Shown here piece by piece: positions 14,201 to 22,078 of a stretch of DNA of 64,000 nucleotides (the stretch's first letter is position 1; each line of letters starts with the position of its first letter). This stretch comes from Hoplostethus atlanticus (taxonomy: Eukaryota; Chordata; Actinopteri; Trachichthyiformes; Trachichthyidae): contig JAXDDX010000039.1 of the NCBI GenBank assembly GCA_034670405.1, forward strand, positions 3,342,501 to 3,406,500. Direction: 5' to 3'. The notes below the pieces were generated by a model. That model saw nothing but the letters and a program-made list of their open reading frames with translations. It did no database searches and was not told the DNA's origin. The translations under genes and the position numbers were made by a program.

Positions 14201-15443
14201 GCCAGCGAAAACACTACACGCCTCCAAATAATAACTGTACTGTAGGCCTACAGCAACCAGTATTAACATGCACGCTTAACTAGCCTTAACTAAGGTTATG
14301 CATGTGCGGCTAGCCTCCCCGAGAGCAGAGGGCTAGCTCACTGTAACGGCGTACGGGCGTCCAGTTGTACCATCAGAAGTGGAAGCACCTCCGGTTAATA
14401 ATGGAGTGGGAAAGCCCACCCTGCCTGCGTGACTAGCTCGCCGATATAGCCTCTACAGAGTGTAGAGGCGAGCACCCAATTGAACCACCTTCAGAAGCGG
14501 AAACACCTCCGGTTAATAATACAGTGGAGAACCCCACACTGCCCTGTATGGCTAGCTCCGCCGATATAATTAATCGCTACAGCCTGTAGCGGCGAGCGCC
14601 CAATTGTACCACCCACCGAAGCGGAAACACCTCCAGGTTAATAATACAGTGGAGAACCAAACCGATCTAATCTACAGCCTGTATGTGAGGCGGAACCACC
14701 CCCAAGTGCCGAGTAATTTAACGGACCGCCGGCTAGCGCTAGCTAGCGGACGCCGACGCTAACTCACCAATTAGCGGTATGCTAGTTAGTATGCTTCGTA
14801 TAAGAGGTTAGCCCTCCGAGCCGGAGAGCCGCCTTATATGAGGAATTGTCACTCACCTGTTGTGGAGTCACTAACCGTATTCGAAGCGGCGCGGCTATGC
14901 CGACCGCTCGAGGGGAAGAAGCTGGATTAGGCTCGTCGCAGTCTCTGGCGGACGAAAAACGTAGCGCCAACCCTGGGGTTGCGAGACTCCAAGCAGACCA
15001 GCCGCCAGCTAACAATTTTGACCTGCTACCGTTTAGCATATGATTGCGAGAAGATAGAAGGAACAGATTACTGGATGATGGGGGATTTTATACTGGGGGC
15101 GTGCCCTACGTCATCCCAGGTCACAGGTGACTTTGTTGGTATAATTACTCGACTTGCGCTTGCGCGAGATGGACAAGATCCAGTGCTTAAGCACCGCCTC
15201 TGGCGGTCAGGAAGAATGAAATAGAACTGTTATTATTATGTTCTGTAACATCTGATATGTTTCCAGGTGAAGACGGCTGCTTCCTGTGCTTTGGGCAGCA
15301 TGGCAGTCGGCAGCCTAAACGACTACCTGCCCTTCCTGCTGAAGGAGATCTCCTCCCAGCCGAGAAGACAGTACCTGCTGCTACACTCCCTCAAAGAAGT
15401 CATCAGGTGTGTGTGTGTGTGTGTGTGTGTTTTTCTTAATCTC

Positions 15444-15478
<35 letters not shown>

Positions 15479-16651
15479 TTTAAGCTGCACAGTTTGCATT
15501 TCACTCTGAAGTTTTGATTCGTCACTTCCTGAGTGCCAGTGACCACACCTGATTTTATTTTGGGCAATTAAGGCGAATCCTAGAGCGTCCCAATAACTTG
15601 GGATGGGACGCTCTTCTCCGTCGCTGATAGGAGGGGTGTATCTTTACTTAAAATCTTTACATACAAGCCCCCCACCCCTCTCTCTCTCCAGTGCCTGTCC
15701 AGTCTCTAGTCTCTCGCCCCATGTGGAGTCCATTTGGGCCTTGCTGTTTCAGAACTGCCAGTGTCAGGAGGAGGGCACCAGGAACCTGGTGGCTGAATGT
15801 CTGGGAAAACTGACCTTGGTGAACCCTGCACAACTACTACCCCGGCTTAAACAGCAACTTAATGGCGGTAAGATGTCCCATCCCCACTAGTTGAAATGCT
15901 GCAGATTTGCCCTGTTTGCCCGTTACACGTCTCCACCCACAGGAAGGAAGGAGCGAAATAGAAACTGTCTCCTAACCAGCAGCAAGGCTCCGTCCATCTT
16001 CTCCTCTCTCGTCTCTTCGGTATGAAGCATCTCAGACCGGCCGGGTTGGTGAACATGTGCAGTTCACTGACGTCATGTTACAGGATTTCTGGGTATTGCA
16101 GTTCAAACAGTTTTCAAGCAATTGCCTCTTGCTGCCATTTGGAGGCTCCAGTGAAGTTGCAGTGCAGCTCTGACATCTCACCCACTGTTTGTTAATGCGG
16201 TAGAGGTTTAGCTATTCTTTTAGTTTGGACACAAACCTGCTGAGAAATCGAATCTCTGCAATATTTTAAGTTCATTCTTTAATTTAATAGAGACGATTCT
16301 CATAAGGTATTTTATATGCTCTGCCTGTGTCCCATCATGGCAGGTTCTCCTCTGGCCCGCAGCACAGTGGTGACAGCAGTCAAGTTCACTATTGTGGACC
16401 AGTCTGCTCCCGTAGACGCCCTGCTGAAAGACTGCATAGGTAGCACACACTCACACAGTTGTTTTGCTATACTTGTGGGGACCTTCCTTTGGCTACATTC
16501 CTACCTTAACCCTTACCCTAACCTACATCTAATCCTGACCCAAAGCCCAAGTCCTACTCCTAAACTAGCCCCTTGAACAAGCGAGGACCGGACAAAAGGT
16601 CCTCTGAAGGTCTAAACCTCAAGATGGTTCTCACAAGGATAGAAGTACAGG

Positions 16652-16695
<44 letters not shown>

Positions 16696-18637
16696 CACAG
16701 ACACACAAACACACACTGAAATCTACAGTAATGATGTCATCTCCGTGTGACAGGTGACTTCCTGAAGACCCTGCAGGATGAGGACATCAACGTGCGCCGC
16801 GTCGCATTGGTGATGTTCAACTCAGCAGCCCACAATAAGCCATCCCTGATCCGTGGTCTCCTAGCAACAGTGCTGCCTCACCTTTACAAGGAGACACAGA
16901 TCAGGAAGGACCTCATCAGAGAAGTGGGTTGAGTGGCTGAATGTTTTTAGGTCTGATTCAATCCAAGTTTCTGCAGCAGGACCGACCAAGGCGTGTCTGC
17001 TTACTAATTTATCCATCTTCACTTTTTTAACTTTGTTCTGACTATTTATAAATTGTCACCAGGGGAGATGATTTGTCAGCTAGCCTTTAGCTTCAGATGA
17101 CCCAACAGTGATATTGGCCTTTTAATAAAAAAAATGGATTTGAAAACAAAAATGGAATGAATTGTCACCAATTTGCCGGAGGTGAAGATGTGATTTCACC
17201 CAACAGCTTCAGGGTGTCAGTCTGTATCACCTGTAATGAAACCTGCCTCACCTGCCTGAATGAGCTGCTGACCAACCTGACCATAGTCTGGTTTCAGTGG
17301 AGAGTTTTAGTGTCCCATGATGCTCAGAGGCTTTTCCACCCTGACAAGAATCAGGGATGCAAACGTGTCCCCTTTCAGCAATATTCATCTTTTTGACTCG
17401 TCTCTATATATATTATGTTTTAGTATATTTTTCTGCAGGTCAGCATACTCCCAGCCAGACCTAGCTAATGTGTGTCCCCAGGTTTGTTGACCCCTGATGT
17501 GCTTGCATCCCTGATAATACAATTCTGGGGGAAACACTGAATATTTCTGGTTTTGTTGTGGATTTCTTTGGCATGAAAACAGTCAAATTTAAAGATTGAA
17601 GATTTAAAGAGATTTAAAGATTGAACATTAGCACAAAATGTTGGCATCGGCCTTCGAAACCCACATCGGTCGAACCCTAAACCCTGCAGGTGGAGATGGG
17701 TCCATTTAAACACACTGTGGACGACGGTTTGGATGTACGTAAAGCGGCGTTCGAGTGTATGTACACCCTGCTGGACAGCTGCCTGGACGGGCTGGACGTC
17801 CTGCTGTTCCTAGACCACGTAGAGGAAGGACTGAAAGACCACTATGACATCAGGGTGGGTAGGAAACACACACACACACACACGCTGATACACATAGCAC
17901 CTATACAGTGTTTCACATGGTTTTATTGGTTAATTGGTTTAATTGGTCTGTCTTCTCACCTCTCCTCTTTTCTCCTCTGCTCTTCCACTTATCTGCACTA
18001 CTTTCTTCTTCTCCCCTTTTTCCCTCTCCCACTTTCATGTGTGTGTGTGTAGATGCTGACCTTCCTGATGCTAGCCAGGCTGGCCTCTCTGTGTCCTAGT
18101 GCTGTTCTCCAAAGACTGGACAGACTGGTGGAACCGCTTAAAGCTACTTGTACCACCAAGGTACTAGATGCCGACACACACACACACACACAACCACACA
18201 CACACGCTAACACACACACACACTTTATGATACAATATATAATAGTAATAGTTCAAATAATAATACATAAAATGTAAAAAAGTTTTTCCTCAAAATGTAC
18301 AATGTATAATCCATATGATATTGAGGAATGCAAAGGGAATGACCCTCTTACTAAACTGAACCCCCCCCCCCCACACACACACACACACCACTCCCCCCAC
18401 CCACAGGTGAAGGCCGGTTCTGTGAAGCAGGAGTTTGAGAAGCAGGAGGAGCTGCGGCGTTCGGCCATGCGCGCCGTCGCCGCCCTGCTGGCCGTGCCCG
18501 AGGTGGAGCGGAGCCCCAGCATGGCCGACTTCGCCAACCAGATCAGAGCCAGCGCAGACATGGCGTCTATCTACCAGAGCATCCAGGGAGGGGAGGGCGG
18601 GAGCTTCGGGCCCGCAGAGAGCATGGATACGAGCTAA
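525..18637 (+). CDS. cand2: CAND2-like cullin-associated NEDD8-dissociated protein (3' part, 15 exons)
   Basis: This is the C-terminal two thirds of the HEAT-repeat protein that binds un-neddylated cullin-RBX1 and exchanges F-box/substrate-receptor modules of SCF-type ubiquitin ligases. Exons by eye: 525-666, 5446-5564, 6082-6237, 6934-7155, 7574-7780, 7990-8177, 8738-8906, 9036-9176, 15267-15406, 15692-15867, 16344-16439, 16754-16923, 17690-17854, 18053-18160, 18407-18637. All have AG/GT borders and compatible phases and give 809 residues plus TAA. The family is about 1230 residues, so roughly 420 N-terminal residues lie upstream. Conserved blocks include [59 protein letters not shown] and the C-terminal TIP120 region. 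CAND2 is preferred over CAND1 on short diagnostic strings: [24 protein letters not shown] before [18 protein letters not shown] and MADF. The ending ESMDTS is CAND1-like, so paralogue choice is not absolute. Confidence 0.9.
668..759 (+). repeat. (CA)n microsatellite at a cand2 splice donor
   Basis: About 45 CA units run almost without interruption. The tract starts directly at the GT of the donor of exon 525-666, so the first intron bases are GTACACAC. Ten or so bases of unique sequence separate its other end from the Gypsy LTR at 778. Confidence 0.95.
778..1305 (-). repeat. 3' LTR of Gypsy element
   Basis: Direct repeat of 4769-5306, starting tgtcagggtgtagcagtttg and ending gctggagccgtgaca. 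It differs from the other copy by scattered substitutions and small indels (528 against 538 bp). It is the 3' LTR because the element reads on the minus strand. Confidence 0.92.
1310..4154 (-). pseudogene. Gypsy pol: PR, RT, RNase H, integrase, broken
   Basis: Order on the minus strand: a protease remnant (SGAD without the preceding Asp; [15 protein letters not shown] near 3910), RT with the YLDD motif near 3250, RNase H ([10 protein letters not shown] near 2800, ending near 2505), integrase zinc-region remnant ([11 protein letters not shown]), the integrase core with SDRGPQF and [12 protein letters not shown] (2060-2170), and a C-terminal segment GPYEIDKI with a degraded chromodomain near 1380-1460. 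Reading frame changes occur near 3520, 3340, 3100, 2300 and 2000. RNase H runs directly into the integrase at about 2494-2505, so the linker and first zinc ligands are gone. Confidence 0.85.
4155..4752 (-). pseudogene. Gypsy gag, 3' truncated
   Basis: The reading frame opens [13 protein letters not shown] and continues through a gag capsid-like region ([14 protein letters not shown], then a [12 protein letters not shown] block). It loses gag sense near 4155, where sequence belonging to the protease appears in another frame. No CCHC zinc knuckle is visible. The nucleocapsid and the first protease residues are therefore missing, probably in one deletion. Confidence 0.8.
4769..5306 (-). repeat. 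5' LTR of Gypsy element
   Basis: Partner of the 778-1305 LTR. On the minus strand it is followed after only about 17 bases by the gag start codon (4752-4750), so the leader and primer-binding region are very short. The outer flank carries the gtttac duplication. Confidence 0.92.
5313..5445 (+). other. cand2 intron remainder after Gypsy insertion
   Basis: A strongly pyrimidine-rich intron end (ttcctcctgctctttttatttctcc style) leads to the AG at 5444-5445 before the exon starting GIVFSLTDK. The Gypsy insertion sits about 135 bases upstream of this acceptor. Confidence 0.6.
5779..5948. mobile_element. small MITE-like inverted-repeat element
   Basis: A 14-base inverted repeat tgcattcacgtgct / agcacgtgaatgca bounds about 165 bases of intron sequence. 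No coding capacity or clear target duplication was found. Confidence 0.35.
6298..6655. mobile_element. MITE with imperfect TIRs in cand2 intron
   Basis: The left end tttttccaccgcaggaac and the right end gttcctgagatggaaaaa are imperfect inverted repeats, each followed inward by A/T- and G-rich matching sequence (cctttttagttcccc against ggggcccaggagttcc). This is a non-coding, MITE-like structure; the superfamily is not determined. Confidence 0.5.
7848..7965 (+). mobile_element. tRNA-derived SINE
   Basis: A tRNA-like head has A-box style cagctcagtcagtagagcat and B-box gtgggttcgatccccac. The body tail taagtcgctttggataaaa follows. The acceptor stem and anticodon arm do not close, so this is a SINE rather than a tRNA gene. 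Related heads occur at 24825 and 55535, and the tail recurs inverted at 53909. Confidence 0.8.
8183..8215 (+). repeat. (GT)n microsatellite
   Basis: A short GT tract begins right after the donor of cand2 exon 7990-8177, repeating the pattern of dinucleotide arrays abutting cand2 splice donors. Confidence 0.9.
8216..8517. mobile_element. foldback/hairpin element in cand2 intron
   Basis: Two arms of about 115 bases (8216-8335 and 8403-8517) are near-perfect inverted complements, e.g. ggccagtctcgatcggagtg against cactccgatcgagactggcc. They are separated by a loop of about 65 bases. The outer right end repeats gcaagcaaaacttttggatt twice. There is no coding capacity. Confidence 0.8.
9310..9367 (+). 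mobile_element. LINE-type 3' tail, interrupted by DIRS
   Basis: The sequence aaaagtgccatacaaataaa matches the tail at 63560-63590. Its continuation tgttattattatg is found on the far side of the DIRS element at 15228, so the DIRS element split this older tail. Confidence 0.65.
9368..9700. repeat. DIRS left ITR and internal complementary region
   Basis: The run acgagggttacgaatgtaac at 9366-9385 is mirrored by gttacattcgtaaccctcgt at 9629-9648. Immediately beyond, ttctatttcattcttcctga copies the complement of the right element end (15200-15224). This end-to-end junction is the template expected for closing the DIRS DNA circle. Confidence 0.85.
9755..11181 (-). pseudogene. DIRS tyrosine recombinase with one frameshift
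   Basis: The enzyme family integrates the DIRS circular DNA. The N-terminal part (about 11181-10745) overlaps the RT gene in another frame. The recombinase core starts near [14 protein letters not shown] and includes [18 protein letters not shown], which holds the first catalytic-Arg region. The C-terminal part with the HSTRS box, [13 protein letters not shown] and FARFYRV (putative Tyr) is in the next frame, 9967-9755. The frame changes near 10040-10048, so one single-base indel separates two otherwise open parts. Protein production would need frameshifting, or this copy is dead. Confidence 0.88.
10749..12578 (-). CDS. DIRS reverse transcriptase/RNase H with methyltransferase-like domain
   Basis: Open frame of 609 residues. 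RT motifs are [14 protein letters not shown]-like ([14 protein letters not shown]), [13 protein letters not shown] and the catalytic YLDDWLVI. RNase H begins around [13 protein letters not shown] and includes [10 protein letters not shown] and [12 protein letters not shown]. Downstream the segment [17 protein letters not shown] to [13 protein letters not shown] corresponds to the Dam-like region usual in DIRS elements. Its 3' end overlaps the recombinase gene by about 430 bases in a different frame. It looks intact. Confidence 0.9.
   Translation of the reverse strand: MVSTLSRGYKLQFRRRPPAFSGVKESVVRDPAKALALSQEVSALLQKDAIEEVGLQTRLGGFYSMYFLIPKRDGGFRPILDLRGLNCFLKVLPFHMLRTAEVLQAVAQGDWFVSIDLKDAYFHVPIAPHHRRFLRFAFRGQAYQFKVLPFGLSLAPRVFTRCIAAALAPIQARGMRVLPYLDDWLVISPTWEGALRDTSTLLSHVNQLGLVVNYSKSNITPNQSIVYLGVTLDSQSMRATPSPKRVEAILHLLCRVRQGQVLEYRLFLRLLGMLTAASTVVPLGLLSLRPLQMWLNGLHLDPKWHRRRRVRVARQCLFTLKPWRRAYLTRGVPLGVIPSRREVVETDSSLLGWGAVWQHRTARGLWNTQQTLEHINVLELRAVYGALKAFLPALRNRHVLIWTDNTSTVYQINHQGGTKSRQCLRVSQQLLTWAFNRFLSLRAMHLPGVQNCAADLLSRQRPPSGEWKLHPEVIGRIWGKYGRAEVDLFASEASTHCPLWFSLTEKTSPLGRDALAHAWPDCLLYAFPPIPLILVTLDRVQRDCHRLLLVAPNWPGRPWFPALLRLLDGVPWHLPRRPDLLSQLEGRIWHPDPGRLQLCVWPLRAKTRF
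12655..14163 (-). CDS. DIRS gag-like protein
   Basis: Open frame of 502 residues starting [15 protein letters not shown] Cys-rich N-terminus (CGTC, CPACLG, NPCMNC) may bind metal, and the C-terminal third is rich in Arg, Gln and Pro. It lies first in the element and just upstream of RT, the position of DIRS gag. Sequence similarity to a characterised protein is not claimed. Confidence 0.75.
   Translation of the reverse strand: MLGSHACGTCMAPLQAEDGHDQCPACLGAEHLREGLSDNPCMNCSFMPRALKLARLAEVEGTGLGSSQLPPSGVASAPRNPKRHRAESGGPPKKRLNSLALKVDALSSEFAQIKALLLNLQPADGIAAPAVSTAARSSPDREEDVLSTAASCSLFNEEEGVEEDATSHTSNVFSQGTEGGSANEAEAGRVMVKPAKRMALARLGLDEAPVATAQTSAFFRQVPQPSAFTVPPSKPYIEELQRCWPDPRSLVHHTSDSRALAAMQDAGSYGLDRMPPVEPSVASLIVSPDEALRPDARCPRLQCRMTDDLLTRSYDIAARMGRIGNSLSHLILALSQTLQQSGADASVQTLSDASLQAFAFMSRELGRLMSTVTLARCQVWLAQSPLSEACRQTLRSLPVVPGEMFGPAAQQALERSVQVGQARQQFAGLHRGPSPVQRQRPSPVSNPSHAQPPARLGAARGQRYQARGDQRAPARLTFQVPRGPPPGRRRPPTAPKGWGGWT
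14340..14670 (-). repeat. three tandem ~120-bp repeats in the DIRS leader
   Basis: Units start near 14347, 14464 and 14588. Each contains a caattgtacca-type motif, then agaagcggaaacacctcc, then ggttaataatacagtggaga. They sit between the element's right ITR and gag, i.e. in the 5' leader on the minus strand, where a promoter would be expected. Confidence 0.75.
15407..15480 (+). repeat. (TG)n-(CT)n compound microsatellite at splice donor
   Basis: A TG tract begins at the donor of cand2 exon 15267-15406 and is followed by a longer CT tract. Confidence 0.9.
16465..16660 (+). repeat. fish-type dispersed repeat with (CA)n tail
   Basis: Begins tatacttgtggggaccttcc, contains the aacccttaccctaaccta stretch and ends with tctcacaaggatagaagtac before a (CA)n tract at about 16656-16690. 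The ends are weak inverted complements (cttgtggggacc / ggttctcacaagg). Non-coding. Confidence 0.55.
16754..18637 (+). CDS. cand2: cand2 C-terminal TIP120 region exons
   Basis: The last four exon junctions of cand2 encode the TIP120/TBP-interacting region, the most conserved part of the family, which embraces the cullin C-terminal/RBX1 side in known CAND1 structures. Exon 16754-16923 ends at GAA before a GTGGGT donor. Exon 17690-17854 begins [10 protein letters not shown] and ends DHYDIR. Exon 18053-18160 begins [10 protein letters not shown], and the last exon 18407-18637 begins [10 protein letters not shown] and ends MDTS-TAA. The introns are short and contain (CA)n or (GT)n tracts directly next to splice sites at about 18042-18050, 18176-18220 and 18360-18390. 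Confidence 0.9.
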
Positions 18638-18974
18638 ACTTGGATGTGGGAAGACTGAGAAAGAGGTTGAGCACAGTAGATGAAATCCCTCTGTTAAAAA
18701 TTATGCTACAATTACAACTGGGTGAAAAGTTCAGTTTCAGGTCCTTAAACTCAATATGTGTCTGTATACACTGTATACACATTTTATGATCACCATGATG
18801 AAGATGAGGACTTATTAGTAAGATTTAGGTTTAATTAATTTACAGACTCAATATTGACCCACGGGGAAACCATGGCATAGATTTATTTTCTACACTTTTC
18901 TTCAATAGCCTCATTCTTAAATTAAAATTACGGTGAATGCAAGTAGGAATGCTACAAGGTTAAAGTCATTTCAA

Positions 18975-18980
18975 AATAAA
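18975..18980 (+). terminator. candidate cand2 polyadenylation signal
   Basis: An AATAAA hexamer lies about 340 bases downstream of the cand2 stop codon in AT-rich sequence, and a TG-rich stretch follows. It is the first canonical signal I see after the stop and ends before the hAT-like element at 19156. The position is inferred only. Confidence 0.5.
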
Positions 18981-19155
18981 TGTGTTGACACATGACTGGA
19001 TACTACTGTTTTTTGCCTCTGGTCACAGATAGGCATTCTTTAAATCAAAGAGAAAGAGGGAGAGAGAGAGATGTTGAAGCCAAACCAGTATTTATGCCCT
19101 GCCAATCTCCATCCAGGCAAAAATCCATATTTTCATTCACTTAGATGTTCTAGGG

Positions 19156-21309
19156 TAAGGTGACCAGAATTCTGAAATGAAAACCGGGGACATTTCCAGT
19201 TCGGCGGTCAATATATCATTAAAATATGCAATGTTATTATCTATGAAATAAAAAAGGGGGACAATTCCGGTTTCATGTATTTTGACCACTGTTGTACTGT
19301 AATAAACTATGGTGCAGGCCGACTGATAAAATTGGGTACTAACTTTTTACAAAGTAACTTTGTAAACCATGTCAGAAAATCATAGTTTACAGTACCATGG
19401 TGAGTGAAGCTATGGAAACTATGGAACACACAATAAAGAAAATGGTCCAACTACAATGGTTCAATACAGTGTATTTAATTAGGTATACGTACAAGACAGA
19501 GAAGACAGACAAGCAACACTACCAGACTGACACACTGTAACAGACACACTATGACAGACAACACTAACAAGCACTATATTACAGCAACACTACAGACAAG
19601 ACAGAACTATCCAATCTGAACAGCCATTCAGTGGTCCTGGTAGTCTGGGTAGAATAAGAGCAGAAGAGAGCAAATGAGCAAATTTTTAAAAAACAGAGAC
19701 AATAGTATGTGAAATACTAAACATAATAAAGAAATAAGATGATGATGCGATTGGTGACTTCATAATATACTTATACCAACCTAATCTGTATATTTCCTTC
19801 TCTTTACCTTTTCACCGTCACTCTCTTTACTCCCTTAATTTTTCCTTGTCACTCTCTTCTCCTTCCTCTCCAATCTTTAATAATAAATAGTACACTATAA
19901 GATAAAATACTTTGCTTAACAGATTCCCATTGCTTGCCTCATTTTTGTATTTTATCTCAAAACATTGTTTGGAATAATAAATTGGCAGGCTCTGTAATCA
20001 TATCTTTACCTTTCCTCCTCTATCTCCTTCACTCTTCTTCTTATCCAGTCTTCCTCCTCTCCCTCCTCTCCACCCTCTAACAGAAAACATTACGCTAATG
20101 TTATCCATGAAAAGTTTTTTATAAACTTGAATGAATAAACTTCAATCAATGAACACAACACATGAAGTCAAATGCATGAACTAGAGTTTTCATACTCAAA
20201 ATAACTTGTTGCAGCCTGAAACAGTGTGATGTTTGTGTGTGTGATCAAAGGGCTTTTTAACTACCTTTTTTTTACTACTATTTTTTTGGGGGGGCGGTAT
20301 TTTTTATTTCTACACAAAGTAAAACACAATGTTAATTATGTGGTATGCGTGTGTGTGTGTGCGTGAGTGAGTGAGAGAGACACAATGCAAGATTCAGCCT
20401 GTTATTTATTTGCAGCCTAGATCGTTACTCTGGTTTTATTTTATTTTTTTAAATGAACTGACGGTGTGAACCTGGGTGATTTATGCAAACAGCCCGTGTT
20501 GGCGATCAAACATGGAAATATGCATTCAGCCTCGCGACTGTATTATTGTCAAAAGCACCGCGTCCGGTACGAGCCAAGTTCTCCAAGTAACTCGGCTGAT
20601 TTTAGATATTTTACAAACCGAGGTAGGAGCGAGCCGATGGAAGAAAACCTAACGGGTGTAGAAGCAGTGAGAGTCGCGAGCTGTTAATCCCTGTGGACAG
20701 AGTGGCTGTGACGATGGACAGATTGTGTTGCGTGGCGCGGCAGCAGCAGTGAACTATGTATAGGCTCTGTGTAGTAGAGCAGCTCCGTGTGTGGCTGCCT
20801 GTCGCGGAACGATGTGGACACAGATACCCAATGAGGATTTTCCTTCATCACGAGTACAGATATTGACAAATTTTACTCGGATGATACTCGTGCTCGTAAA
20901 AAGTACATTATCCGTACCGGATACTCGTTTCATCCGAGTATTCGGCTCAACCCTATTATCTAGCTATATAATACATTTTGACATTATAACATCACTAGCT
21001 AGTATGTCAAACGATTGTAGTTTACCTGGCTTGAAACGACGTTTGGGGATAGTTAGAAGAAGAAGAGTGATATATATAGCTCTAGCGAGCAGCCCCCTCT
21101 GTTGGCCAAAACAAGCACAACGCGATTGAGACGTCAACCGGTAGGCTCTGCTGCCCGTTCTTTCTTGCCACGTAAAATATTATTTCACTTTGCGGTCTGT
21201 TTTTAACGCACAGTTAAAAACGGGGACATTTCCGGGGACAGCTCCAGCCGGGGACAGGCCACCAAAAACGGGGACTGTCCCCGGAAAACGGGGACGTCTG
21301 GTCACCCTA
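19156..21309. mobile_element. hAT (Tip100/Zaphod-like) non-autonomous element
   Basis: The termini are inverted: left taaggtgaccag, right ctggtcaccctaa-type (ctggtcacccta). Inner matching tracts are rich in cggggacat / gtccccg. An exact 8-bp duplication ttctaggg flanks both ends (19148-19155 and 21310-21317), which fits hAT. The interior has no transposase frame that I recognise. Terminal sequence resembles Tip100-type ends from memory. Confidence 0.85.
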
Positions 21310-21341
21310 TTCTAGGGGCTGAAGCTTCACTCAGAGAGAAA

Positions 21342-21680
21342 ATGGCTTCCCGATCAGAGGAGGATCTCTCCTGTCCTGTCTGCCATGACATCTTTACAGA
21401 TCCTGTCCTCCTGTCATGTAGCCACAGCTTCTGTAAAGCCTGTCTGCAGAAATGGTGGACAGAGAAACCAATACATGAGTGTCCACTTTGTAAGAGAAGA
21501 TCTTCAAGGAGTGAACCACCTCGTAACTTGGTGTTAAAGAACCTGTGTGAGGCCTTCTTACTGGAGAGAGATCAGAGAGCTTCAGCAGGGCCTTAGGTTC
21601 TCTGCAGTCTGCACACTGAGAAACCCAAGCTCTTCTGTCTGGACCACCAGCAGCCAGTGTGTCTTGTCCTTTGCGTTCTG
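21342..21680 (+). pseudogene. TRIM-type RING/B-box fragment with nonsense codon
   Basis: The frame starts [14 protein letters not shown] and gives a complete C3HC4 RING ([21 protein letters not shown]), as in fish TRIM35/finTRIM E3 ligases. A TAG at 21594-21596 stops it after 84 residues. The same frame continues past the stop into a B-box-like stretch (CSLHTEKPKLFCLDHQQPVC). Homology ends near 21675, where a LINE-type tail agcactttgtgacagagcac begins. It starts 33 bases from the end of the hAT element. No coiled coil or SPRY domain is present. Confidence 0.8.
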
Positions 21681-22078
21681 TAAAGCACTTTGTGACAGAG
21701 CACTTTATAAATAAATTTGGCTTGACTTGAATTTCCCCAGCCATCATGACAGGTTCTGTGTTTTTTTGCTCTTCCTCTTGCAGCATGCTAGTTCCTTTTA
21801 AAAACAACACTTTCACTTTCATCACTCAGCAACATCCAAGTTTATCTTTTTGAAACTGAACCAAAAAACACCACAGAAAATCATGAGGATGAACACACAG
21901 ATATATATATATTTTTTCATCTACCACCAGTACATTCACACATCCTTATATGTGTTCCTTATAGGAACATTTTGATTGGATTCCAACTCTTTCTGAGCTG
22001 TGCTCAGTTTTAGGTTACTGAAGTTACTGTCACATGAACTATAATTAAAGTGGTAATTAGAGTGATATATTGTTGCAG

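Larger units (their letters stand above)
9368..15224 (-). mobile_element. DIRS-like tyrosine-recombinase retrotransposon
   Basis: The element is about 5.9 kb with inverted terminal repeats (9406-9560 against 15060-15220, e.g. ggcggtgcttaagcactgga). An internal complementary region at 9595-9690 joins the complement of the left end to the complement of the right end. Both borders abut the trinucleotide AAC (9365-9367 and 15225-15227) and there is no longer duplication, as expected for DIRS insertion. Three minus-strand genes follow the DIRS order: gag-like, RT/RNase H/methyltransferase-like and tyrosine recombinase. It is antisense within the cand2 intron between exons ending 9176 and starting 15267. 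Confidence 0.93.

Noticed and set aside
20466-20690. Frames inside the Tip100-like element
   Set aside because: Short, without hAT transposase motifs; the element appears non-coding.
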